NCBI GenBank assembly: GCA_002731275.1
Contig: PCBK01000045.1
Span: forward strand, 38,654-102,653
Source: Deltaproteobacteria bacterium
Lineage (GTDB): Bacteria > Myxococcota_C > UBA6777
Length of the DNA stretch: 64,000 nt
Reading direction: 5' to 3'
The stretch's first letter is position 1. Each line of letters opens with the position of its first letter. Shown here piece after piece: positions 18,615-27,335 of this stretch. The notes under the pieces are model-generated. The model worked only from the letters and a program-made list of their open reading frames with translations. It was not told the origin of the DNA and searched no databases. The position numbers and the translations under genes are program-made.

Positions 18615-19982
18615 CTAAGAGCGCTCTTTGCCCAACGCTGCGAACATTTGTTCATCCGTATCAAATTTAAAGAACTCTTTTCCTAACTCTTTGGCCTTGG
18701 CTTGTTCAATGGCTTCGAGCTTTTCGATGTCGTGTTTGTCGACGTAAGGGATGTTGTGGGTCTCAAGATAGGTCTTCAAGCTGCCACAACAGCCGAGAAA
18801 TGAAGGTGTGCTGACGTCGTTGTGTTGGAGGTAGTGTAGGACCTCATCGGCGGCGTTTTCACCATCAGCGCGGGCTTTACCAACGAGCCCATCGGACGCG
18901 ACTCGCGCCCAACCGCCTAGAAAGTATCCTGGGCGTGCGCCTCTCTCTTCATCGTATACTTCGTAGCGAGGGCGCTCTGGGTCTCTCGGGTGTGAGCCCT
19001 CTGCGACCTTGAATTTGCCCCACTCAAAGGGCAAACCAACGCCTTCGTCAACCTGATCTCCAATCGCAAATACCAGAGTATCCAACGAAAGTCGAGTCAA
19101 TTCACCTGTGCCCTTAGGACGCAAGCGGCCATCTCTCTCGACCAATTCGTTGCGTTCGACTTCTAGCGCTGTGAGGCGTCCTTGTTCGTCTGCGATCAAC
19201 TGCTTGGTCGAGCTTAAGAACACAAAGCGGAAGGAAGTCGGACTATCAATGGTCTTGGCTTTCTTCATCGGCGCGAGGAGGTCTTCTTTGATGCTCTCAA
19301 CACTGACGCCGGTCGCTTCTAGCTGAGGTTGGATACGTGCGAGCTCTGCGTCAAGGGCTTCGAGATCCCATGCCTGGATGATCTCTTTCATCTCTTTGTC
19401 TGTGTACGCGCGCTGTGCTGGACCTCGACGTCCAATCACGACGACCTCTTTGACCTTCTTCACGGTCACAAGCCAGTGCGCGATGTCGACCATCACGTTA
19501 CCCATACCGATGATCCCGACACGCTCTCCGACTGGAAACTCTTTGGTCGCGAAAGGGGGAAGCTGATTGAAGTGGTACACGAGATCCTTGGCGTGATAAA
19601 TCCCCCCGCAGCAGTCACTCTCTCCAGGCACACCGAGTGAACGTGTTCCCTGTGCGCCGATCGTGAAGAGTGTCGCGGAGAAGTCGAGCTGCTCTAGGTC
19701 TGAGAGCTTAACCACTCCATTGTCACCGACGGAGACACCGCCAAGATAGTGGACGTTGGGGAGCGCCAAGATTTTGCGGAATTGCTTACGTAGACCCTCT
19801 TTCAACTTGTGTTTGGTCGGGTAGATCCCGTACTCTGCGAGTCCTCCAGGTTTGAGATCTCTGTTGATGAGTACGACGCTGATGCCTTCTTCTGCTAGCT
19901 TTCTCGCGGCGTATAACCCTGCAGGTCCTGCCCCCAAAACTGCGACTACATGTTCGCTGCTCTCTGATCTGTCATCTGTCAT
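18615..19982 (-). CDS. Adrenodoxin-reductase-like ferredoxin-NADP reductase
   Basis: This is a flavoprotein of the FprA/adrenodoxin reductase type, which passes electrons between ferredoxin and NADP. The FAD motif AVLGAGPAGLYAARKLAEEG is near the start, and the NADP fold with GIIGMGNVMVDIAHWL is near residue 155, followed by GRRGPAQRAYT. Residues 390-455 are an extra C-terminal part with LGCCGSLKTYLE that I do not recognise. Being first in an operon with korA-korB, it probably links the ferredoxin reduced by that enzyme to NADPH, or runs in reverse. No ferredoxin gene is nearby. A TTG start at 20060 would add 26 residues; ATG 19982 has only a close AAGGA site, so the start is uncertain. Confidence 0.85.
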   Translation of the reverse strand: MTDDRSESSEHVVAVLGAGPAGLYAARKLAEEGISVVLINRDLKPGGLAEYGIYPTKHKLKEGLRKQFRKILALPNVHYLGGVSVGDNGVVKLSDLEQLDFSATLFTIGAQGTRSLGVPGESDCCGGIYHAKDLVYHFNQLPPFATKEFPVGERVGIIGMGNVMVDIAHWLVTVKKVKEVVVIGRRGPAQRAYTDKEMKEIIQAWDLEALDAELARIQPQLEATGVSVESIKEDLLAPMKKAKTIDSPTSFRFVFLSSTKQLIADEQGRLTALEVERNELVERDGRLRPKGTGELTRLSLDTLVFAIGDQVDEGVGLPFEWGKFKVAEGSHPRDPERPRYEVYDEERGARPGYFLGGWARVASDGLVGKARADGENAADEVLHYLQHNDVSTPSFLGCCGSLKTYLETHNIPYVDKHDIEKLEAIEQAKAKELGKEFFKFDTDEQMFAALGKERS

Positions 19983-20098
19983 GTTCCTTGCCTTTCTCCC
20001 GCATGTGGCCAAAGTTGCTCGCTCGCCACGTCTTTGTGCCGGAGATATGTCGTTGTGCAAAGAAGCGATCCGGATTGCTCTTCGCTTCGCATTCTTTT

Positions 20099-20115
20099 AA
20101 TGTACGACGTACATT
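20099..20115. promoter_or_regulatory. 17-bp palindrome, operator candidate for the NADP reductase-kor-adk operon
   Basis: AATGTACG and CGTACATT are perfect inverted arms around a single central base. It sits just downstream of the promoter candidate at 20126-20154, covering about +4 to +20, where a repressor would stop transcription. The sequence does not match a regulator site I know. Confidence 0.55.
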
Positions 20116-20125
20116 TGATCACAGT

Positions 20126-20154
20126 TTCTTACCCACTCTCACCTCCTGAGTCAA
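20126..20154 (-). promoter_or_regulatory. Promoter candidate for the NADP reductase-kor-adk operon
   Basis: On the minus strand, -35 TTGACT (20149-20154) and a weak -10 TAAGAA (20126-20131) have a 17-base spacer. The weak -10 would fit a controlled promoter. The remaining gap up to 20413 shows no gene. Confidence 0.45.
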
Positions 20155-20413
20155 GGCGTATGTTGCATTGCAGCATCTCCCCAACCTACCAAGACAAGTA
20201 CACAACTCCCGTATTTTTCGCTCTTTGCTGCGAGAGGTTATGTCGGGAGTTTCCTTGTGGAGGAGATGAGTCGCTTTAGAAAAGGGCGAACAAAGTGAGC
20301 AACAGGGATCGTCGCCCTCGATCGTCGCACGAGGTTGTGTGGGATGTTGTGAGGTGCGTGTGTATTGTATGGAGAAAGGAGAGGGGTGTAAACGGAGGTG
20401 GGAGGGGCGGGGA

Positions 20414-21355
20414 CTACTTGAGGCCGATCTCGCGGAGACGTTCTTCGAGGAAGGCGCGTGCTGTGATCGGGGGGAATTTCGCGGGTTGTTCATCGGTGAT
20501 GAAGCGTTCTTTGACGGAGAGGTCGCAGGTCGCGTAGGGGTGGATAAAGAAGGGCATGGAGTAGCGCGACTTGAGGTGTGCGTCGGGGGTGTTGATCACG
20601 CGGTGTGTGGTCGCGGGGATCACGTTGTTGGTGATACGGGAGAACATATCACCGGAGTCGACGACGATGTCACCTTCGAGTGCGTCGATCGCGAGCCAGT
20701 TGCCTTCGTGTGTGAGGACTTCGAGACCTGAACCGTGGCTCTCGACGAGCAGGGTGATCAGGTTGATGTCTTCGTGAGCTGCTGCGCGTACGGAGTTGGG
20801 GTGTCCTTCGGGGATGGGTGGATAGTGGATGGGGCGCAGGATGCTGTCGCCGTACTTCATCATAGACGCGAATGTATCTTCGGGAAGTTCGAAGTATTCA
20901 GCGAGCGCCTTGAGGATAATCTCACCACAGTTTTCGAGGGAACGGTAGAGCGTGAGGGCTTTGTCTTTGAGCGCTGGGATCTCTTCGGGCCAGACGTTAT
21001 CTGGGTACCATTCTTTGAGCTCATGTCCTTCGGGGACTTCTTGACCGACGTGCCAAAACTCTTTGAGATCGGGGTATTCACTGTCTTTTGCGTGCTCGCG
21101 ACCAAAAGGAGTGTAACCTCGTGCGCCACCGGCAACACTGTCGTATTTCTTTTTGGTCTCCTCGTCGAGTGCGAAGAAATCCTGGAACCCTTTGTAGGCA
21201 TCCTGGATGGTATTTTTTTCGATGCCGTGGCCTTCTACTGTCAAGAAACCGAACTCTTTGAGTCCATCTCCGAGGGTTTGGACAAACGCTTTTCTACGCG
21301 CAAGGTCGTCGTTTTGGAAATCTCGTAAGTCGATGTGGGGGATATCCCTGGCCAT
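20414..21355 (-). CDS. 2-oxoglutarate/Fe(II)-dependent oxygenase, isopenicillin N synthase-like
   Basis: The protein is a cytoplasmic non-heme iron oxygenase of 313 residues. The N-terminal DIOX_N domain (IPHIDLRDFQN...GFLTVEGHGI) is followed by the jelly-roll domain with HEDINLITLL (His and Asp iron ligands), THRVINTP (second His) and RYSMPFF (Arg and Ser binding 2-oxoglutarate). The substrate cannot be read from the sequence; relatives include plant-type hydroxylases and isopenicillin N synthase. ATG 21355 has AGGAGA eight bases upstream; the frame extends 47 codons further without a good site. The position just upstream of the kor operon could be coincidental, since a promoter lies between them. 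Confidence 0.9.
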   Translation of the reverse strand: MARDIPHIDLRDFQNDDLARRKAFVQTLGDGLKEFGFLTVEGHGIEKNTIQDAYKGFQDFFALDEETKKKYDSVAGGARGYTPFGREHAKDSEYPDLKEFWHVGQEVPEGHELKEWYPDNVWPEEIPALKDKALTLYRSLENCGEIILKALAEYFELPEDTFASMMKYGDSILRPIHYPPIPEGHPNSVRAAAHEDINLITLLVESHGSGLEVLTHEGNWLAIDALEGDIVVDSGDMFSRITNNVIPATTHRVINTPDAHLKSRYSMPFFIHPYATCDLSVKERFITDEQPAKFPPITARAFLEERLREIGLK

Positions 21356-21495
21356 AATATTTTCTCCTATCACTCGCAGTTTGCGGCGGTTTTGAATCGC
21401 TTGTTTTGATGTCGGTGTCAAACAAAGCGATTCTTTTTTCGGCGTTTTTCTCCTGAATGTCAAAGTTTTTTTGCGTTGTGATGTGCTAGCGCCCA

Positions 21496-23259
21496 CTATC
21501 CGGCGTGAAATTGTAGACCGGGCGTCTCACGTGACGAGAGCAGCACCTCTTGTACGTCTTGTGAGCAGTCGGAGATGTCCAAATGAATGCGTAGTGAGGG
21601 GTGTTCCATCCGTTGGTCAAAGAGCTGCAAAAGAAACCCTTCGCTGATGTGGTTGCCTTGCAGGTGAAGGTCTTTGAGTTGGAGGCGAGAGGCGTCGTTG
21701 AGGAGGAGCGTGACATCTTGATCGTCGAGCGAACAATCTCGAAGTGACAGGGTCTTGAGCTCTGTAAAGTGTGTGCAAGAGGCGAGCGCTCGTGTACCTG
21801 TGTGCAGTGGGATGTGATCCAGTCGGAGGGTTTGTAATGTACGTAGGGAGGGGATATCAGCGAGCGCGTAAAGGCTGGAAGGGGAGAGCTGGTTTTGGCT
21901 CAAGTCGAGTGTTGTGAGTGAGGTCAACTCGCTGCCCTGACTCCACGTGTCGAGCGCGCGTTCTTCGAGATCACATGTGGAGACGTTGAGCTGTTGAAGC
22001 CCCTTCAAATGTTTGGAGCGAATGAGCGATGTAAAGCCTGCCGTCCCGATCGGGTTGGCGTGCAGATTGAGTGAGGTGAGGGAGCGGAAATGATCTGCTT
22101 TGGCGATCATTTTCGCGTGTTTTTTATTGAGGATATAGTGAAGAGAGAGGCTCGTCAGTCTCTTCCAGTCGGATGTTTTCAAAAACTGCGTGATCGTCTT
22201 GTCCTTCCACCCTGAGCCTGCGAGCAAGATCGCTTCGTATTCTTTGAGGAGGGGAGCGCGAAACCACTGGTGCTTTGCGGGGTAAGATCGATCCGAGTAG
22301 AGGATCAGGGGGAGATAGCTCGCGAGGGAGATGCGAGGTTCATCGTGTCCTTCGAGGAGGGCGCGTATCCACAGAGGCGGAAGAATACGGAGCTTGGCCG
22401 GCCATAGCATTGTATGTTCACGGGCGTAGTGGATACCTCTTTGTAGATCTTCTTCTTCGGGCCACATCGCGAAGAGGCTACACAGCGCTTCCCATGTCAC
22501 TTGACGGGGCTTTTGGGCGCTGAGTAGTCCTCGCAAGGCGGCAAAAGCTTCTTCTCGTCGTAGTGATGTGTGATGGGGCGGTAAAAATTGTGTGCGCAGT
22601 GACTCGTAATTTTGTTGGAAGGTGTCAAAGCTCTCTTGCCGTCTTGTGTATCTCATGGGTCTGGGCAAAAGGGTCTGCAAGAAGCTGTGCATGATATTGC
22701 GGATGTCTTCGGGGCTGTCGGCGACGCTCACCCACGAGGACTCTGGCGCGATCGCGAGCTGCTCTTTGATATCTCTGTATGCGATGTGTCGAGAGCGCTC
22801 TCTGTGGTAGAGCAGGACGCTGTGGACAAACCCTCTGTGTTGCCAAAAGTAGGGAAAGACCGGCGCTGATTGGAAGAGCCCTGAGGGGGTGAGTTGGTTG
22901 GCGAGTCTTCGATAGAAGGGACGATTTTGAGCGATCGTTTGGGGATCGGTGTCGAGGACAAACAGAAACGCATCGGCGCCGAAAATACTTCGTCGCTCGA
23001 TCTCCTCTTCTTGTAGATGGAGATGAAGGTGGAGATCGTATCCAAGGTAGGAGGCGACGGAGAGCTTGATGCGGTGCGTGTTTGTCTGCTTTTTGAGTGT
23101 GACGTCAAACTCGCCAATGGATTGTGTTGTGGAGAAGGCTTGCACAAGACGCTGAAACAGCGCCAATCCTACCTCTTGAGAAGGGCTGAGGACTGGAACG
23201 CGTAAATGGATACGCTTGTCTGATTCGTCGATTGTGCAGTTGTCAAAGGGGGGTTGCAT
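21496..23259 (-). CDS. Leucine-rich repeat protein with MglA-like N-terminal region
   Basis: The protein has 587 residues and no signal peptide, so it is probably cytoplasmic. Residues about 30-200 show a strand-helix pattern with GADAFLFVLDTDP and SSWVSVADSPEDIRN, like the switch-2 to C-terminal half of MglA/Ras-type small GTPases. No Walker A loop (GxxxxGKT) is present, so it should not bind GTP in the usual way. Residues about 200-380 are helical and unassigned. From about 380 to the end there are leucine-rich repeats (LTSLNLHANPIG, LTTLDLSQNQLS, LKDLHLQGNHIS). The likely role is a protein-binding scaffold. It stands divergent from the 23384 gene. Confidence 0.75.
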   Translation of the reverse strand: MQPPFDNCTIDESDKRIHLRVPVLSPSQEVGLALFQRLVQAFSTTQSIGEFDVTLKKQTNTHRIKLSVASYLGYDLHLHLHLQEEEIERRSIFGADAFLFVLDTDPQTIAQNRPFYRRLANQLTPSGLFQSAPVFPYFWQHRGFVHSVLLYHRERSRHIAYRDIKEQLAIAPESSWVSVADSPEDIRNIMHSFLQTLLPRPMRYTRRQESFDTFQQNYESLRTQFLPPHHTSLRREEAFAALRGLLSAQKPRQVTWEALCSLFAMWPEEEDLQRGIHYAREHTMLWPAKLRILPPLWIRALLEGHDEPRISLASYLPLILYSDRSYPAKHQWFRAPLLKEYEAILLAGSGWKDKTITQFLKTSDWKRLTSLSLHYILNKKHAKMIAKADHFRSLTSLNLHANPIGTAGFTSLIRSKHLKGLQQLNVSTCDLEERALDTWSQGSELTSLTTLDLSQNQLSPSSLYALADIPSLRTLQTLRLDHIPLHTGTRALASCTHFTELKTLSLRDCSLDDQDVTLLLNDASRLQLKDLHLQGNHISEGFLLQLFDQRMEHPSLRIHLDISDCSQDVQEVLLSSRETPGLQFHAG

Positions 23260-23383
23260 GGTCGTCTCTTGGGTGCAAAGGATCGATGTGGGGATGGCGA
23301 ATGGTAGAAATTGTTGTATGATGGAGCCATCTTTGAGGTGTGCATTCTGGTCTCGTACCCATCAAACAAAGGATCACAAACAC

Positions 23384-23791
23384 ATGCGCTTTGATCGAAG
23401 TCGTGTCTCAACACAGGTTCAATTGATCGTCGATGATCTCGTCAAACAAAATCTCGTAGAGGTGCTCGCCGCACAACGCCCTGATTTGTGTAAGCGTATC
23501 GAGCGGATCATCAACAACTATATCACGCGGTATGACGAACTGGAAGACAAGATCCGGGAATTCCTCATCGCGCACAACCTCGATGAAGAGGAGTATGGGC
23601 GACGTGTCCGTCGCAATCTCTCAAAGGATGAAGAGTTACCGATCTTTGGAGACGCTTACGACTATCTCAATGAACAGATCGAGAGCTTTTTGTGGGACGC
23701 AGATGAGGTCGAGGAGATCTTCGCGAACAAGCAAGAGTTGGTCGCAGCGATCACACCTCACTTGAAGGCCATGGCGATCAAAAAACATTGA
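23384..23791 (+). CDS. DUF507-like protein
   Basis: This is a charged helical protein of 135 residues starting MRFDRSRVSTQVQLIVDDLV. The frame opens earlier at 23216, but ATG 23384 follows an AAAGGA site and the upstream part has no coding character. The pattern of an N-terminal MRxxR segment, helices with ERIINNYITRYDELEDKIREF and the basic RRVRRNLSKDEELP stretch matches the DUF507 family loosely, whose function is unknown. The last base pairs overlap the frame of the next gene, so the two may be co-transcribed. Confidence 0.65.
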   Translation: MRFDRSRVSTQVQLIVDDLVKQNLVEVLAAQRPDLCKRIERIINNYITRYDELEDKIREFLIAHNLDEEEYGRRVRRNLSKDEELPIFGDAYDYLNEQIESFLWDADEVEEIFANKQELVAAITPHLKAMAIKKH

Positions 23792-23814
23792 TCTTGAAAG
23801 AGGAATCACGAAAC

Positions 23815-24882
23815 TTGAAACGAAATGCTTCTGTTGTTTTTTTGCAATGTGCGATCGGTTGTTGGTTGTGCTTTTGCTTTTTGATGTTGTCTTTTGCGCC
23901 GGCCTGTACGGATAATGGGGCAGGAAATGACGAGGTCGCAGTGCAAACCTGCGATCTAGAAGGGGTCTGTACGATCAAGTACGACACCGCAAACAGCACA
24001 ACCCTTGGAGAGCGGACCTGTGCGCTGCGCACGGAGAAGGGCAAAACCTGTGGCGACTGTTGGGATTATCAGTTCGACAGTGATGGGAACGTGACGCAGA
24101 AGACGTGCGTCATATGCAAGCTCTGTAACGCTGACTTCGATTGTATTGAGGACGAAAATTGCCCAACGGCAGCTCCCTTTTGTCAACAAGGGACGTGTGT
24201 CAGTTGCCAGAGCAACAGCGACTGCGACACAGAGAAGCCCTTTTGTATCGAGGGAGGATGCCAAGCCTGCCGCAAAGACAATGACTGTACAAAAGAAGCG
24301 CTTCCTCAGTGTGAAGATGGTGTCTGTGTCGCGTGTAAGTGCTCATCCACAGATAAGACGAAACCTTACTGTCTCAAGAAAGAGGCCGATCAGAGTGTCG
24401 ATTGTGTCGCCTGTTTGAAGGACTCACATTGTGGCGCAACGACGCCAAAGTGCGACACCACAGAGTACGTCTGCAAGCCTTTTTGTACCAAAGACAGCGA
24501 CTGCGCCTCCAACGAGTTTTGTGACAGCGGCAAGTGTCTGCAATGTCGCGCGAGCAGCGATTGCACGAGCGCTAAGCAGCCTCTTTGTGTTGAGGGGGTG
24601 TGTATGTGTGAGAAGGACAGCGACTGTCCTGCCGGATTTGGTAAGTGTGAGAGCGGTAATTGCATCCAATGTTCACAGTCATCGGATTGTCCCGAAGGTT
24701 TTACGCGCTGTGTGAGCGGAGAGTGTCTGTTACAGCTGTGCTCTGAGAGCGCGGAGTGTACCAATCCAAATTACGGTAAATGTAAGCGCATTGGTCCAAA
24801 CACATTCTGTGTGGGATGTCTTCAAGACAGTGATTGTGACAATGGAAAGTCGTGTGACACGACGGTCTTTTTGTGTCGTTGA
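23815..24882 (+). CDS. Secreted Cys-rich repeat protein, possible lipoprotein
   Basis: After a hydrophobic export signal (CAIGCWLCFCFLMLSFAPAC) the 300-residue mature part has about a dozen repeats of the type DxDCxxxxPxCxxGxCxxC, for example SNSDCDTEKPFCIEGGCQAC. This pattern matches the Cys-rich repeats common in Myxococcales-type genomes. The cysteines probably form disulfides on the cell surface. The signal ends in Cys and a lipid anchor is possible, though the lipobox is not canonical (APAC). The TTG start at 23815 has AGAGGAA in front; another TTG at 23788 overlaps the previous stop codon. Confidence 0.8.
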   Translation: MKRNASVVFLQCAIGCWLCFCFLMLSFAPACTDNGAGNDEVAVQTCDLEGVCTIKYDTANSTTLGERTCALRTEKGKTCGDCWDYQFDSDGNVTQKTCVICKLCNADFDCIEDENCPTAAPFCQQGTCVSCQSNSDCDTEKPFCIEGGCQACRKDNDCTKEALPQCEDGVCVACKCSSTDKTKPYCLKKEADQSVDCVACLKDSHCGATTPKCDTTEYVCKPFCTKDSDCASNEFCDSGKCLQCRASSDCTSAKQPLCVEGVCMCEKDSDCPAGFGKCESGNCIQCSQSSDCPEGFTRCVSGECLLQLCSESAECTNPNYGKCKRIGPNTFCVGCLQDSDCDNGKSCDTTVFLCR

Positions 24883-24938
24883 GGTTGTCTTTTGTGGGGA
24901 GTGTTTGTGGTGGGGATGAGTGGGGAAAAGAGGGGAGC

Positions 24939-25940
24939 TTATCGACGTCTACGTCCGCCGCGACTTCTGCTACGGCTACCTCTGCTGCGGCTTCGACTGC
25001 TTCGGCTTCTGCTGCGGCTGCCACTGCTGCGGCTTCCTCGGCTACGGAAGTAACGGTTTGTGCGTCTTGTCCTGTTGTTTGAGCCACCTCTGTAACGACG
25101 TGAACCTCTGTTAAAGCGTGTACGGTTTCTGTAGCGACGTGTACGATTTCTGAATCGTGTACGGTTTCTGTAGTGACGTGTACGATTTCTGAATCGTGTA
25201 CGATTTCTGTAGTGACGTGTACGTGTGCGGTAGCGACGATAGCGTCTATAGTTGTTGTAGCGACGGTAGCGTCCGTATCTTCCGCGGTAACGTCTGTTTA
25301 CACGGCGATAGTAGCGACGATAGAATCGGTTGCGGTAGCGACGTGAGTAGTATCGACGGTGGATACGACGACGGTACCAGCGTGGACGGTAGTAGCTGCG
25401 GAAGCGTGGACGATAGTAGTGTCGGTACCACGTGCGATAGCGGTAGAAGACGCTGGGGCGGTAGTAGCGACGAACACCACCGTACATGTACCAGGGGCGC
25501 CATCCGATGGGATAGTAGTAGCGACGACCACCTGTGTAGTAGTAGTAGCGATAGCGTCCTCGGTAGTGGTAGTAGTAGACGGGACGTCCACCAAACACGA
25601 TGTAGGGCGCGGGGGCAAAGTAGCTACGTGAACCACCGAGCATATACCAGGGGCGCCATGTTGTGGGGTAGTAAACGCGCATCCCTGCACTGTCGATGTA
25701 GTAGTAGCGGATGGCACCTGCTGCATCGTAGAAGTAGAAGACATTGCGGCCGTTGACCGTAATGTAGGGGTGAACGACGTTGTTTGTGAGTGTTTGGGGT
25801 GGAGCAGTGTTTTGTGATGGTGCACTTTGACTCGTGTCGGGGCCATCAAGATCGGGATCATATTGGGCCATCGCCACTGCAGGTACGCTCAACAACGCTG
25901 CAAGGCAGGAAAAAAATAGCACCTTTTTCCATTTAGACAT
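24939..25940 (-). CDS. Secreted Tyr/Arg-rich repetitive protein
   Basis: The start at ATG 25940 has a GGAGG site and gives a clean signal peptide (WKKVLFFSCLAALLSVPAVAMAQ). The mature part (about 310 residues) begins with a moderately ordered stretch in which two GWRPWYM/TWRPWYM blocks alternate with YYYxG segments. It then turns into low complexity: Tyr/Arg-rich (RRYYSRRYRNRFYRRYYRR), then 13-residue repeats RTRHYRNRTRFRN, then an Arg/Ser tail ending GGRRRR. It will be extremely basic, with pi-rich Tyr-Arg pairs. I recognise no family. It might bind surface polymers, DNA or cell wall; that is speculation. Confidence 0.85.
   Translation of the reverse strand: MSKWKKVLFFSCLAALLSVPAVAMAQYDPDLDGPDTSQSAPSQNTAPPQTLTNNVVHPYITVNGRNVFYFYDAAGAIRYYYIDSAGMRVYYPTTWRPWYMLGGSRSYFAPAPYIVFGGRPVYYYHYRGRYRYYYYTGGRRYYYPIGWRPWYMYGGVRRYYRPSVFYRYRTWYRHYYRPRFRSYYRPRWYRRRIHRRYYSRRYRNRFYRRYYRRVNRRYRGRYGRYRRYNNYRRYRRYRTRTRHYRNRTRFRNRTRHYRNRTRFRNRTRRYRNRTRFNRGSRRYRGGSNNRTRRTNRYFRSRGSRSSGSRSRSRSSRSRSRGSRSRSRGGRRRR
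25117..25230. repeat. 39-bp tandem repeat within the Tyr/Arg-rich gene
   Basis: Units start at 25117, 25156 and 25195 (partial), each beginning CGTGTACG and containing TTTCTGTAG. They encode the 13-residue RTRHYRNRTRFRN blocks. They differ at third codon positions and at one Arg codon, which suggests recent duplication. Confidence 0.85.
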
Positions 25941-26231
25941 GGGAACCTCCATCTGGTGATTCATCAAGCCCTCGACAAAAGGTCGATGACTCTTTACTAA
26001 ATTCGCAGACTTAGACGTCTTTGCTTTCGTCTTATTCAATCCTCAAAGAAGTTCCCGTACCTTGCGGGCAGGTGTCTCTTCGAGCAAGCCTCCTGTGAGA
26101 CTTGGTAATCGATCCACAAGCGCTCTTGCGTATGTGTTCTCTTTTGACTACCATCATAGTACGCGACGTTTCTTTAGGCAAGGTACGTGCCAACATGACG
26201 ATATCACGCCAATGGACAGCGTCTTTCTATA

Positions 26232-26246
26232 AAATGTGATACATTT
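26232..26246. promoter_or_regulatory. 15-bp palindrome upstream of the DUF2225-like gene
   Basis: AAATGT and ACATTT are perfect arms around GAT, 21 bases before the start codon. This would overlap the promoter or early leader. The rest of the divergent gap 25941-26267 shows only a short AGACGTCT palindrome and no gene. Confidence 0.35.
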
Positions 26247-26267
26247 CAAAAGATTGAGGTTATTTGT

Positions 26268-27287
26268 ATGGGTCGATCTGTGCAAACTGTTGTGTGTTTC
26301 TTTGGAGTCTGGCTGGGAGCATTGTCCCTCGTGTGGGGGGCTTCTCCTCCACATCCTGCGACACGCCCCGCGAAAACCAAAACCCACCAGAAACACAAAG
26401 CAAAATCGAATACGAAGATATCTGCCAAAGACACAAAAAAGGCAAGAAAAACCGGTCCAAAGGGGAGAAACACTGCACCAGCTAGTCAGCCTACCTCTAA
26501 AAAGGCGAAGGCTACGAAGAAAACAAAGAAGAAGGGAAAAAAGTACATCCTCTGCAAAGGCAAAAAAGTCTATGGAAAATACTGTCTTGGGCGTGTGATT
26601 GGTGCCCTTGTGGAGCATCGGAGTATACGTTGTCCACTCAAAGGTGAGACGATCAAGGTCATTGTCCTCAAGTCACTCAACAGTCGAAAACGCGATTCCG
26701 ATCTACGTGTACACCATGGCAAGAACTTTATGCATCGGGATTACATCTGGATGTGCCCTCAATCTGGTTATGCTGCTTACCCAAGAGATTTTCGGCGCCC
26801 CTTTGATAAACGCAAGATGCTCAGCGCTCTACGCCCCCTTAAAAAGTGGCTCAAGCTCGCAAAGAGCGAAAAGATCATCCCTGGTTGGTTACGTTATCAG
26901 GCTGCGGCTGCGAGTTACTGGGCGCGTGGCAAGAAGCCACGCTTTTTTGGTCGCCTCTTCCTGCGCGCTATGTGGGCCGCTCGCGAAGAGAAAGCCCGCG
27001 CAGCTGAACGTAGATTCCGCTTTCGAGCGATCGCCGCGATGTCCCTCGCGCTCAAAAAGAAAGTCTATCCACTCAAAAAACAACCTACGATCGCTTACCT
27101 GATCGCTGAGCTGTTCAGACAAGCTGGCAAATGGAAGAAGGCGACTGCGTGGTTTGAGCAGGCTTTTGTCTTGCTTGAGAAAGCCAAGAAAAAGTACAAG
27201 CGCAAAGGTGGCGCGATCGAACGCATGATCATCACGGGAAAACAACGTGCTGACAAACGCGACAAAAAGATCTACCTGCTTCCTTAG
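26268..27287 (+). CDS. Secreted DUF2225-like protein with TPR-type helices
   Basis: The protein has 339 residues. A signal peptide covers residues 1-24 and is followed by a Lys/Thr-rich linker. Residues about 120-170 carry the DUF2225 signature, with SRKRDSDLRVHHGKNFMHRDYIWMCP and then SGYAAYPRDF (split here for length). In typical members the region forms a zinc site from CxxC pairs; here each pair keeps only one Cys (RCPLKG and MCPQSG), so metal binding is doubtful. Residues 200-330 are helical with TPR character (AYLIAELFRQAGKWKKATAWFEQAF). The role is unknown; many relatives are cytoplasmic, so export is unusual. Confidence 0.8.
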   Translation: MGRSVQTVVCFFGVWLGALSLVWGASPPHPATRPAKTKTHQKHKAKSNTKISAKDTKKARKTGPKGRNTAPASQPTSKKAKATKKTKKKGKKYILCKGKKVYGKYCLGRVIGALVEHRSIRCPLKGETIKVIVLKSLNSRKRDSDLRVHHGKNFMHRDYIWMCPQSGYAAYPRDFRRPFDKRKMLSALRPLKKWLKLAKSEKIIPGWLRYQAAAASYWARGKKPRFFGRLFLRAMWAAREEKARAAERRFRFRAIAAMSLALKKKVYPLKKQPTIAYLIAELFRQAGKWKKATAWFEQAFVLLEKAKKKYKRKGGAIERMIITGKQRADKRDKKIYLLP

Positions 27288-27335
27288 TGGGAAAGATGAT
27301 ACGGGGAGGAAGTTTGTAGGGGGGAGGGGAAGGAA

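Noticed and set aside
25117..25230. Short regular repeats resembling a CRISPR
   Set aside because: The 39-bp units are in frame inside a coding gene and encode the RTRHYRNRTRFRN blocks.
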